Shown one piece after another: positions 1 through 5,008 of a DNA stretch of 9,030 bases. Under the pieces are notes generated by a model that had not been told where the DNA came from, did no database searches, and saw only the letters and a program-made list of their open reading frames with translations. Made by a program: the position numbers and the translations under genes. Source of the stretch: an uncultured Candidatus Saccharibacteria bacterium (GTDB taxonomy: Bacteria > Patescibacteriota > Saccharimonadia > Saccharimonadales > Saccharimonadaceae). The DNA lies in contig CALHWA010000069.1 in assembly GCA_938036845.1 (NCBI GenBank), forward strand, positions 1 to 9,030, given 5' to 3'. Position 1 is the first letter of the stretch. Every line of letters begins with the position of its first letter.

Positions 1-8
1 CCCCAGTC

Positions 9-37
9 TTTACAACACCGCCCATATCGTATACACT
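9..37 (+). promoter_or_regulatory. Predicted promoter of the pilin operon
   Basis: A -35-like TTTACA (9-14) lies 17 bp before a -10-like TACACT (32-37); an overlapping TATACA (30-35) is an alternative -10. The predicted start of transcription near 44 would leave only about 10 nt before the first ATG, with the SD at the very 5' end. The -10 is weak, so transcription could also enter from beyond the left edge. Confidence 0.35.
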
Positions 38-53
38 ACAGCGTAGGAATAGT

Positions 54-515
54 ATGATGAAATATAAGCGGTTGGTTTTGGGATTCGGTGCAATGCTGGC
101 AATTTTTGCCGGCGGTGTTGCTGTGCCAGCACAGGTGATGGCGGCAGACAATAATAAGGTAGACTGTACTGTTGAAGCCAACAAGAGCAAAGCAGAGTGC
201 CAAACTGGCGATAATGGTTGTGGTGTACTGAAATTTCACAACGTGAGCTGCAACACAGCAGACAACGACGGCGCAGGCGAGATGAACATCGCAAATTTAC
301 TCATCGCTATTCTTCGCATCCTCAATATCGGCGTTGGTATCGCAGCAGTTGGCACACTTATTTATGCTGGTATTCTTTATTCGACAGCCAGCGGCGATGC
401 AAACAAGACTGCTAAGGCAAAGACGATCATAACAAATGTCGTTATTGGTGTGCTTGCTTATGCTGTTATGAGTATTGCGCTCAACTTCCTTGTGCCGGGA
501 GGTATCATCAAATGA
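54..515 (+). CDS. VirB2/TrbC-like pilin paralogue 1
   Basis: This is a 153-residue secreted or inner-membrane pilin-like protein. It has a signal peptide (KYKR n-region, hydrophobic core, probable cleavage after VMA at residue 30), an extracytoplasmic segment with four cysteines (38, 49, 56, 66), and two hydrophobic helices at about 78-110 and 125-147. The short loop between the helices (YSTASGDANKTAKAKTII) matches the polar turn seen in all six proteins of this array. VirB2/TrbC proteins are subunits of type IV secretion or conjugative pili; the family call rests on size, topology and this loop. An AGGA SD (45-48) fits either the ATG at 54 or the one at 57. Its 3' end overlaps the next start by ATGA. 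It has the most cysteines of the six. Its exact role, pilus subunit or other membrane component, is unknown. Confidence 0.75.
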   Translation: MMKYKRLVLGFGAMLAIFAGGVAVPAQVMAADNNKVDCTVEANKSKAECQTGDNGCGVLKFHNVSCNTADNDGAGEMNIANLLIAILRILNIGVGIAAVGTLIYAGILYSTASGDANKTAKAKTIITNVVIGVLAYAVMSIALNFLVPGGIIK

Positions 516-922
516 TTCGTCGTTTACTCGTATATGGTATTAGTGTCATTGCTGTTCTTTCTATTCTGGCACCAGCTACACCTGTTCATGCCGATGCACC
601 CTGCTCACCACCAAATTTCCTTGGTATGCCTGCCTGGTATCGTGGACTACAAAAACAAGATGATTGTAAAACAATTCGGAGCGATTTAGAAACGCAAACT
701 ATCCTACTAACGATTGCTCTTAACGTTCTCCAAGCAGCAATGGTCGTTGTTGCATATATTGCTGTCGGGTTTATTATCAAGGGCGGCTACATGTATATGG
801 TCAGCACAGGCAGCCCCGATGCAATGGCTCGTGCCAAAAATACAGTTCGGGATGCTCTTATTGGCCTTGTCATTGCAATAACGGCAGCGATGGTTGTTAA
901 TACAATAGCGGGGATCTTATAA
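512..922 (+). CDS. VirB2/TrbC-like pilin paralogue 2
   Basis: This 136-residue protein has a signal peptide (MIRRLL start, cleavage probably after VHA at 27) and a short extracytoplasmic segment with Cys31 and Cys52 flanking a FLGMPAWYRGL motif. I recognise similar 'F-G-x-P-x-WY' segments in pilin-like proteins of CPR bacteria, from memory. Two hydrophobic helices follow (about 62-92 and 112-136) around the polar loop VSTGSPDAMARAKNTV, the signature of the VirB2-like array. The start overlaps the stop of paralogue 1 (ATGA). A strong SD, GGGAGGT (497-503), lies 8 nt upstream inside paralogue 1, so it can be initiated independently as well as by coupling. The protein ends at the second helix with almost no tail. 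Family assignment is good; the specific role is unknown. Confidence 0.75.
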   Translation: MIRRLLVYGISVIAVLSILAPATPVHADAPCSPPNFLGMPAWYRGLQKQDDCKTIRSDLETQTILLTIALNVLQAAMVVVAYIAVGFIIKGGYMYMVSTGSPDAMARAKNTVRDALIGLVIAITAAMVVNTIAGIL

Positions 923-1215
923 TGTGGCGTTTTCTTTCAGCCATAGAAATTCATGCAAACGAAATAGGCTATAGTAGTACTGCTCATAACACTGACATCG
1001 TTAAAAACCTCCTTAACACTGCCTACCTTTGGGCTGGTGTTATCGCTGTCATCGTCATAGTTGTAGCGGGTTTTATGTATACTATGTCTCAAGATGACCC
1101 GGGTCAGGTTACCCGTGCAAAAAACACATTATTAGGTGCTATTGTCGGTCTTGCTATTGTGCTATTTGCGTTTGTCATTACAAATACTGTTATGAATGGA
1201 GTGCTTCCCTCATGA
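922..1215 (+). CDS. Short VirB2-like membrane protein, paralogue 3 (no signal peptide)
   Basis: At 97 residues this is the shortest member of the array. It lacks an N-terminal signal peptide; instead an amphipathic start (about 1-29) leads straight into helix 1 (about 32-54), the conserved polar loop MSQDDPGQVTRAKNTL, and helix 2 (about 70-92). The loop and helix 2 clearly match its neighbours, so it is a real paralogue and not a chance frame. Its start overlaps the previous stop (TAATG), with only a weak GGGGA (910-914) upstream, which suggests translation by reinitiation. It contains no cysteine. Without a cleaved signal it is more likely to stay in the membrane as an assembly or base component than to be a surface subunit; that is inference. 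Confidence 0.7.
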   Translation: MWRFLSAIEIHANEIGYSSTAHNTDIVKNLLNTAYLWAGVIAVIVIVVAGFMYTMSQDDPGQVTRAKNTLLGAIVGLAIVLFAFVITNTVMNGVLPS

Positions 1216-1643
1216 AGTTTTTTTTATCACGTTGTATTAGCTCAATTGGTATCGGCATCATCTTATTGCTTCCTATCATCGCGACTACATCCACTGCCTA
1301 TGCAAAAGTAGAACTCAATAGTGGCCTCGAAAAAGACAGCGCATGCCAAAAAGCAAGCGACTATGGCGAGAGCGGTTGTGCGTCAGTTACCTCAAGCGGC
1401 ACCGGTATTCCCAATCCAGAGTCAGTTATTAAAAGTGGCATTAATACTGCACTCATGATTCTTGGTGGTGTCTCTGTCATCATGATTGTCTATGCTGGCT
1501 TTCGCTTTACATTGGCTAGTGGAGACCCACAAGCAGTCAAAGCTGCTCGTAATACGATTCTCTACGCAGTAGCAGGTATCGTTATCGCCATTCTTTCGTA
1601 TACCATTGTCAACTGGGTTACTGATAATCTATCAATAAAATAA
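1212..1643 (+). CDS. VirB2/TrbC-like pilin paralogue 4
   Basis: This 143-residue pilin-like protein has a signal peptide (MKFFLSR, hydrophobic core, probable cleavage after AYA at 31). A mature segment with Cys45 and Cys56 follows, then helix 1 (about 70-98), the loop LASGDPQAVKAARNTI and helix 2 (about 114-135). The pattern 'GG-hydrophobic-YAGFRFTLASGDP...ARNTILYAVAGIVIAI' is nearly the same as in paralogues 5 and 6, which makes 4, 5 and 6 the closest group. The start overlaps the previous stop (ATGA), and a GGAG SD (1198-1201) lies 10 nt upstream. A cysteine pair in the exported part suggests a disulfide. Likely a pilus or secretion-system subunit; which one cannot be told. Confidence 0.77.
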   Translation: MKFFLSRCISSIGIGIILLLPIIATTSTAYAKVELNSGLEKDSACQKASDYGESGCASVTSSGTGIPNPESVIKSGINTALMILGGVSVIMIVYAGFRFTLASGDPQAVKAARNTILYAVAGIVIAILSYTIVNWVTDNLSIK

Positions 1644-1650
1644 AGGAGAT
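1642..1650 (+). promoter_or_regulatory. Strong ribosome binding site of paralogue 5
   Basis: AAAGGAGAT sits 7 nt (counted from AAGGAG) before the ATG at 1656, in the only gap within the first five pilin genes. It is the strongest SD of the operon, so paralogue 5 is probably translated independently and at a higher level than the coupled genes before it. Confidence 0.6.
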
Positions 1651-1655
1651 ATAAG

Positions 1656-2114
1656 ATGAACATTATCAAAAAAATAGCTCTCAGCACAGGTGTTTGCTCT
1701 GTCGTTATTGCTGGTATGGTCGCCCCTTCTGCTAGTGCTCTGTCTTCCAGTCAATCACTACAAACTTTTGCAGTAGGTGTTAGCGCACAAGACCAAGTAA
1801 AAAAAGGTATTGATAATGCTGGTGGCACTGTTAATAACTTTAATATTGGTACTGCTATTACAAATATCATTAATATTATGCTCTATGCGCTTGGTGCTAT
1901 TGCTGTTATTATGATCGTCGTTGGTGGTATTCGCTACACCACGTCAAATGGTGACTCAAATGGTATACAAAGCGCAAAGAACACTATTCTCTATGCCGTT
2001 GCTGGCTTAGTTGTGGCTATCCTTGCCTATGCGATTGTTAACTTTGTTGTCTCAAATCTTCTTGGTAGTGGCGGCGGCCAATCCACCCCAACAGCTCAAT
2101 ATAATTACGTTTAA
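1656..2114 (+). CDS. VirB2/TrbC-like pilin paralogue 5
   Basis: This 152-residue pilin-like protein begins with a signal peptide (MNIIKKI, probable cleavage after ASA at 28). The mature segment (about 29-65) has no cysteine. Helix 1 (about 66-94), the loop TTSNGDSNGIQSAKNT and helix 2 (about 110-135) follow, then a flexible Gly/Ser/Thr-rich tail (GSGGGQSTPTAQ) absent from the other members. The loop is nearly identical to that of paralogue 6 (SNGDSN...AKNTI). It lies 12 nt behind paralogue 4 and probably shares its transcript. Codon use is AT-ending (mostly ATT for Ile), like paralogues 1-4 and unlike paralogue 6. Probably a pilin subunit. Confidence 0.78.
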   Translation: MNIIKKIALSTGVCSVVIAGMVAPSASALSSSQSLQTFAVGVSAQDQVKKGIDNAGGTVNNFNIGTAITNIINIMLYALGAIAVIMIVVGGIRYTTSNGDSNGIQSAKNTILYAVAGLVVAILAYAIVNFVVSNLLGSGGGQSTPTAQYNYV

Positions 2115-2188
2115 CTACCACTATTACCTACCTCCCTTGCATTCTGCAATAAAATAGGCTCTTTTTCGGTAATTTTCTCCGTTAGCTC

Positions 2189-2217
2189 TTAACATTTTGG
2201 CAAATTTTTGGTATATA
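2189..2217 (+). promoter_or_regulatory. Promoter of pilin paralogue 6
   Basis: TTAACA (2189-2194, five of six to TTGACA) is separated by 17 bp from TATATA (2212-2217), which is preceded by TGG (2209-2211), an extended -10. The predicted start of transcription is near 2224. This is the best sigma70-type promoter in the window and would give gene 6 transcription independent of the upstream operon. Confidence 0.65.
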
Positions 2218-2222
2218 TAGAT

Positions 2223-2247
2223 AGTACAGGTAGTACAAGACAGTACT
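2223..2247 (+). repeat. Three AGTAC direct repeats at the start of the gene 6 leader
   Basis: AGTAC occurs at 2223-2227, 2232-2236 and 2242-2246, spaced 9 and 10 bp, about one helical turn. The last copy is part of the palindrome AGTACT. The array begins at the predicted transcription start, a position suited to an operator or to a structured 5' leader. A regulator binding here is a guess. Confidence 0.35.
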
Positions 2248-2271
2248 AACGCCAATAGAAAGGATATGACA

Positions 2272-2712
2272 ATGAAAATCAATATCAAAAAAGCTATGCT
2301 TACACTCCTCGCCGTGCCAATGCTGGCTGCAGGTGTTGCTGGGCTGGTAGCTCCACACGTTGGCGCAGCAGCTGCATCCGACAACGGTCTTGGCCTCAGG
2401 AAGGGAGTTGGCTCTGCTAAGGGGAACGACCAAGTAAGTTGTCTCTTTGGTAGCGAAAAAGAAGGCTGTACTGATGGTACTGGTATCTTCCAAACGATCG
2501 TCAACGTGATCCTCTTCATCGTTGGTGCAGTTGCCGTTATCATGATTGTGATCGGTGGTGTGCGCTACACCGTCTCAAACGGTGACTCAAATGCCGTCAC
2601 TGGCGCCAAGAACACCATCATGTACGCTATTGTTGGCCTTGTCGTCGCGATCATCGCTTACGCGCTCGTCAACTTCGTTGTCGTCAATATCGGTGCCAAC
2701 CAAGGGCAATAA
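2272..2712 (+). CDS. VirB2/TrbC-like pilin paralogue 6, probable major pilin
   Basis: This 146-residue protein has a signal peptide (MKINIKKAML, hydrophobic core, cleavage near GAAA at about 34). An exported segment with Cys57 and Cys66 follows, then helix 1 (about 72-98), the loop TVSNGDSNAVTGAKNT and helix 2 (about 115-140). The start was chosen at 2272: the ATG at 2266 lies only 1 nt after the AAAGGA SD (2259-2264), whereas 2272 has a 7-nt spacing. Unlike paralogues 1-5 it has its own strong promoter, its own terminator, and many C-ending codons (ATC, GTC, AAC), as in highly expressed genes. I infer that it is the major subunit and the other five are minor subunits or variants. The family call rests on topology and on the loop shared across the array. 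Confidence 0.8.
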   Translation: MKINIKKAMLTLLAVPMLAAGVAGLVAPHVGAAAASDNGLGLRKGVGSAKGNDQVSCLFGSEKEGCTDGTGIFQTIVNVILFIVGAVAVIMIVIGGVRYTVSNGDSNAVTGAKNTIMYAIVGLVVAIIAYALVNFVVVNIGANQGQ

Positions 2713-2742
2713 CACAACCACCTTTCTTCATTGGCTCTCTTA

Positions 2743-2771
2743 TACCACCCTCTCGCAGGGTGGTACTTTTT
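2743..2771 (+). terminator. Rho-independent terminator after the pilin array
   Basis: A 9-bp stem (TACCACCCT 2743-2751 with AGGGTGGTA 2757-2765) closes a 5-nt loop and is followed by TTTTT (2767-2771). It ends the transcript of gene 6 and marks the end of the pilin locus. Confidence 0.88.
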
Positions 2772-3274
2772 GTTAGGAGTATACTTAGCAACGCATATGT
2801 AGGAGGCTTATTTCTGCTACAAGCCTCTTATCTTGGTTGTTCTTTGCACAGTGCTGGGCTATACTATTCCGCGCCCGACTAGAGAATCTGCACTCGACCA
2901 ACACACTCATAACTTCTGTAATACATCACTAACGCTGCCTAATTGGCGCTGAGGAGTTTTCCTTTCTCTTACCTTCTTCAACCTATACACTCTTCCACTA
3001 TTGTACTTCTCTACCTACGCCATCTCTCATGAACTATACTCTCTTGCTCGGCTCTATAATCTAGCCATCAAGCAGCTTGGCCTTCTCCTCGCCTCTTCCT
3101 TACCACTCCCGCTCTCCTTCCGTTATTACAGAAACTTTCTCTAGCACGCTAGCCTCTCAGTGTTACTACTAAACGACACCCTTCTGCCACTAATATTCAC
3201 ACTCTACTAAACGAAATAAAGAATATATAAGACAAGAATACTATGAAAGACCTTATTGCTAACTACCCACACGC
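2772..3274. other. Gene-poor pyrimidine-rich region
   Basis: About 500 nt with no believable reading frame on either strand. The + strand is strongly C/T-rich, most clearly from about 2950 to 3190. It holds a hairpin at 2801-2829 (AGGAGGCTT with AAGCCTCTT, one G-U pair, 11-nt loop) without a clear T-tract, a possible + promoter (TTGTTC 2837-2842, 17 bp, TATACT 2860-2865), a perfect TATAAT (3055-3060) lacking a good -35, and a short inverted repeat CTAGC-AC-GCTAG (3141-3152). It could encode an untranslated RNA, be a decayed gene, or be plain spacer. No known RNA family was recognised. Confidence 0.4.
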
Positions 3275-3298
3275 AAAACAACCCCGCACCAGCGGGGT
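3275..3298 (-). terminator. Rho-independent terminator of hsp20
   Basis: On the minus strand, ACCCCGC (3298-3292) pairs with GCGGGGT (3287-3281) around a TGGT loop, followed by TGTTTT (3280-3275). It lies about 30 nt past the hsp20 stop codon and is correctly oriented for that gene. Confidence 0.8.
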
Positions 3299-3326
3299 CA
3301 TCATCTCAAAGCTCATTTTCCCTTCC

Positions 3327-3851
3327 CTAGAGGATCGGGATTTTCTTGGCCTGCTCTTGCTTGACCTTCTCGAAGGTAATGGTCAGCACGCCATCCTTCA
3401 GCACAGCAGTCGTCTCATCCTCGCGTACCGTTACAGGCAGCTCCAACGTACGGCTAAATTCACCCCAGTAGCACTCTTGGTTGTGCCATTTGGTAGCTAC
3501 GGTGTCGTCGCCACTGCTCAGGGTACCAACGATCGTCAAGAGCCCGTCATTGATCTTCACATCCAGCTCCTCGCGATTCACCCCAGCGGTGCGGGCCTTT
3601 ACTACGAGCTGTGTCTCGGTCTCGTACACATCGACTGCCAATTGGCCAGTGTAGTCTTCCTCACTCTGAGCAGGCTCTTCGCCCCATGGCGAAGTTTGGC
3701 TCTGCTGGCTCTGGGCAGGCATTGGGTTTGCTTGGGCGTGATTCATCGGCTGGTGAGTTGGCGCAGCTGGCGCGAGTGAGTCATCACCCTCCAAAAATGC
3801 TGCCGCAAGCTCATCACCGATCAAAAGATCATCATCTTGACTCCGGGCCAT
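3327..3851 (-). CDS. Small heat shock protein, Hsp20/alpha-crystallin family
   Basis: This 174-residue cytoplasmic holdase-type chaperone binds unfolding proteins without ATP. The alpha-crystallin domain spans about 71-162 (LAVDVYETETQLVVKA, then EFSRTLELPV) and ends with the family signature A149-xxxx-GVLTITF (to 160). The extreme C-terminus carries the I-x-I motif (IPI, 171-173) that docks on neighbouring subunits in oligomers. The N-terminal 66 residues are low-complexity, rich in Ala, Gln, Pro and acidic residues, and probably disordered. The start was set at ATG 3851: a longer frame from a GTG at 3863 would contain the SD itself (GGAGG, 3861-3857, 5 nt before the ATG). A single gene with its own promoter and terminator, divergent from comF. 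No CIRCE-type element was seen in its leader, so heat regulation is unproven. Confidence 0.92.
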   Translation of the reverse strand: MARSQDDDLLIGDELAAAFLEGDDSLAPAAPTHQPMNHAQANPMPAQSQQSQTSPWGEEPAQSEEDYTGQLAVDVYETETQLVVKARTAGVNREELDVKINDGLLTIVGTLSSGDDTVATKWHNQECYWGEFSRTLELPVTVREDETTAVLKDGVLTITFEKVKQEQAKKIPIL

Positions 3852-3911
3852 AGTTTCCTCCACATACTTTCTTTTGCTAATTCACAATTACCATTTCGAC
3901 AACAGTCTGGA

Positions 3912-3940
3912 TTTATTATAGCTAATCGATGGCGTATAAT
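3912..3940 (+). promoter_or_regulatory. Predicted promoter of comF
   Basis: A perfect TATAAT (3935-3940) lies 17 bp after a poor -35-like TTTATT (3912-3917). The predicted start is near 3947, leaving about 10 nt of leader with the SD GGAGAGG (3946-3952) at its very 5' end. It overlaps the hsp20 promoter on the other strand. Confidence 0.45.
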
Positions 3941-3943
3941 CAA
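3915..3943 (-). promoter_or_regulatory. Promoter of hsp20
   Basis: On the minus strand, TTGATT (3943-3938) lies 17 bp before a perfect TATAAT (3920-3915), giving a predicted start near 3908 and a leader of about 57 nt. The -35 overlaps the -10 of the divergent comF promoter. Confidence 0.6.
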
Positions 3944-3956
3944 CCGGAGAGGCCTC

Positions 3957-4637
3957 ATGAGTGTAAAAATCACAATACCGACCTACCTTGCCAACCTCCT
4001 TGCCCCGCATACCTGTTGTGGTTGCAACATCGTTGGGACACTACTCTGTGATAATTGTAAAAACGACATCATTCGCGATCCACTCTACCGTTGCCTCGAA
4101 TGTGGCCAACCTACCCTGTCTGGCCAGTGCCAAACCTGCTCGCTACCCTATGCAGCCGCCTGGTGTGCCCTGCAACGTGAGGGTGCGCTAGAGCGATTGA
4201 TCGACCGCTATAAGTTTGAGCGTGCCCAGGCAGCTCAGCACACCCTGGCAGACTTACTCGACGCTGTCACGCCGCCACTACCAGCCGATACCATCATTGT
4301 GCCTATCCCAACCATTCCGGCTCACCAGCGCCAGCGAGGCTATGACCACTGCCGGTTGCTAGCCCAAGCCTTTGCCCGGCTGCGTGGCCTACCCTGCCAG
4401 CCAGTTCTCACGCGCGCTCAGCACAGTGTGCAGCTGGGGAGTAGCCGTACCCAGCGCCAGCAGCAAGCCCGCCAGGCATTTACCTGCTCGCGTACATTGC
4501 CATCAGAGGTCACCTATTGCCTTATTGATGATATTTCTACAACAGGAGCAACGATTCGCTATGCTGCGCGTCGCCTTCGCACTGCCGGTGCACGGCAGGT
4601 TATTGCAGTAGTGGTAGCTCATCAACCATTTGGATAA
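3957..4637 (+). CDS. comF: ComF family protein (zinc ribbon plus phosphoribosyltransferase domain)
   Basis: This 226-residue cytoplasmic protein is of the ComF type, needed in competent bacteria for uptake or processing of single-stranded transforming DNA; its exact chemistry is not settled. The N-terminus has cysteine pairs of a double zinc ribbon (CCGC at 20-23, CDNC at 31-34, CLEC at 46-49, C58 and C61). The C-terminal type I phosphoribosyltransferase domain has RQRGYDHCRLLAQAF (125-139) and the PRPP-binding loop LIDDISTTGAT (189-199) with the acidic pair D191-D192. Length and domain order match the family. The start at 3957 follows a GGAGAGG SD (3946-3952); a longer open frame upstream runs through the promoter and the hsp20 start and is not used. 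Its presence suggests that natural competence is retained. Confidence 0.9.
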   Translation: MSVKITIPTYLANLLAPHTCCGCNIVGTLLCDNCKNDIIRDPLYRCLECGQPTLSGQCQTCSLPYAAAWCALQREGALERLIDRYKFERAQAAQHTLADLLDAVTPPLPADTIIVPIPTIPAHQRQRGYDHCRLLAQAFARLRGLPCQPVLTRAQHSVQLGSSRTQRQQQARQAFTCSRTLPSEVTYCLIDDISTTGATIRYAARRLRTAGARQVIAVVVAHQPFG

Positions 4638-4696
4638 CAGGCTATTTTGGCGGTAGCCTTTCCGTGGTATATCGATGAAAAAACAATCCTCATCTT

Positions 4697-4723
4697 TTGC
4701 CCTGCTCCATCTCATGCTATAAT
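4697..4723 (+). promoter_or_regulatory. Promoter of tRNA-Ser
   Basis: An extended -10, TGC-TATAAT (4715-4723), with TTGCCC (4697-4702) 15 bp upstream. The predicted start near 4730 is a few bases before the tRNA. TTGCCCT, TGCTAYAAT and AATAAGCGA are shared with the tRNA-Arg promoter. Confidence 0.6.
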
Positions 4724-4733
4724 AAGCGAGACT

Positions 4734-4822
4734 GGAGAGATGACCGAGTGGTTGAAGGTACCGGTCTTGAAAACCGGCGTAGGCACCCCCTACCGTGGGT
4801 TCGAATCCCACTCTCTCCGCCA
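4734..4822 (+). tRNA. tRNA-Ser (UGA)
   Basis: The acceptor GGAGAGA (4734-4740) pairs with TCTCTCC (4812-4818), followed by discriminator G and an encoded CCA (4820-4822). The anticodon stem CCGGT/ACCGG holds the loop CTTGAAA with anticodon TGA (4768-4770). A long variable arm (GTAGG/CCTAC stem) and the G discriminator are class II serine features. The T arm is GTGGG-TTCGAAT-CCCAC. It reads UCA and, by wobble, other UCN codons. Confidence 0.95.
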
Positions 4823-4838
4823 TATTGGGCTTACTCGA

Positions 4839-4880
4839 ACCCTCGGTAGCAAGTGTGTTGCCGAAGGGTGCTTTATTTTT
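4839..4880 (+). terminator. Terminator of tRNA-Ser
   Basis: ACCCT-CGG (4839-4846) pairs with CCG-A-AGGGT (4861-4869, one bulged A). A T-rich tail (CTTTATTTTT) follows the stem. Confidence 0.65.
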
Positions 4881-4993
4881 CTATTTAATCAAGCCACTAC
4901 ATAGCCCAGACCTCAAAGGTTCACCCTTCATCTTTCCTTATCTTATTTTTCTACCATTCTTATCCGATGGAGTATGCCTTGAGTTCTACTCTA

Positions 4994-5002
4994 TGCTATA
5001 CT
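4994..5002 (+). promoter_or_regulatory. Extended -10 promoter of the membrane-protein gene
   Basis: TGC-TATACT (4994-5002) is an extended -10 with no recognisable -35 at normal spacing. The predicted transcription start is at or next to the ATG at 5009, and no SD precedes that ATG, which suggests a leaderless mRNA. Confidence 0.5.
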
Positions 5003-5008
5003 AAACAT

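Noticed and set aside
2124..2543. Minus-strand open frames opposite pilin 6
   Set aside because: They are shadows of the pilin coding sequence, low-complexity and without start signals.
3243..3779. 178-codon + strand open frame opposite the heat shock gene
   Set aside because: It runs through the hsp20 terminator hairpin and is antisense to a clear Hsp20 domain; it has no SD and no recognisable protein.
3852..3863. GTG start giving hsp20 four extra residues
   Set aside because: The GGAGG SD for the ATG at 3851 lies inside this extension.
3845..3915. CIRCE-type heat shock operator in the hsp20 leader
   Set aside because: Only a partial TTAGCA is present on the minus strand; the inverted GAGTGCTAA half is missing.
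3837..3956. 40-residue N-terminal extension of ComF
   Set aside because: It overlaps the hsp20 start and the divergent promoters and does not resemble ComF; the SD at 3946-3952 fixes the start at 3957.
4503..4823. 106-codon minus frame across comF and tRNA-Ser
   Set aside because: It starts inside the tRNA on the opposite strand (MAERVGFEPTV), a well-known spurious translation of antisense tRNA-Ser.
4647..4904. 85-codon + frame through tRNA-Ser
   Set aside because: It covers the whole tRNA and its terminator; the sequence MTEWLKVPVLKTG is a typical false translation of tRNA-Ser.
4967..5008. Upstream ATG extending the two-helix membrane protein by 14 residues
   Set aside because: The extended -10 promoter (4994-5002) lies inside the extension and no SD precedes it.
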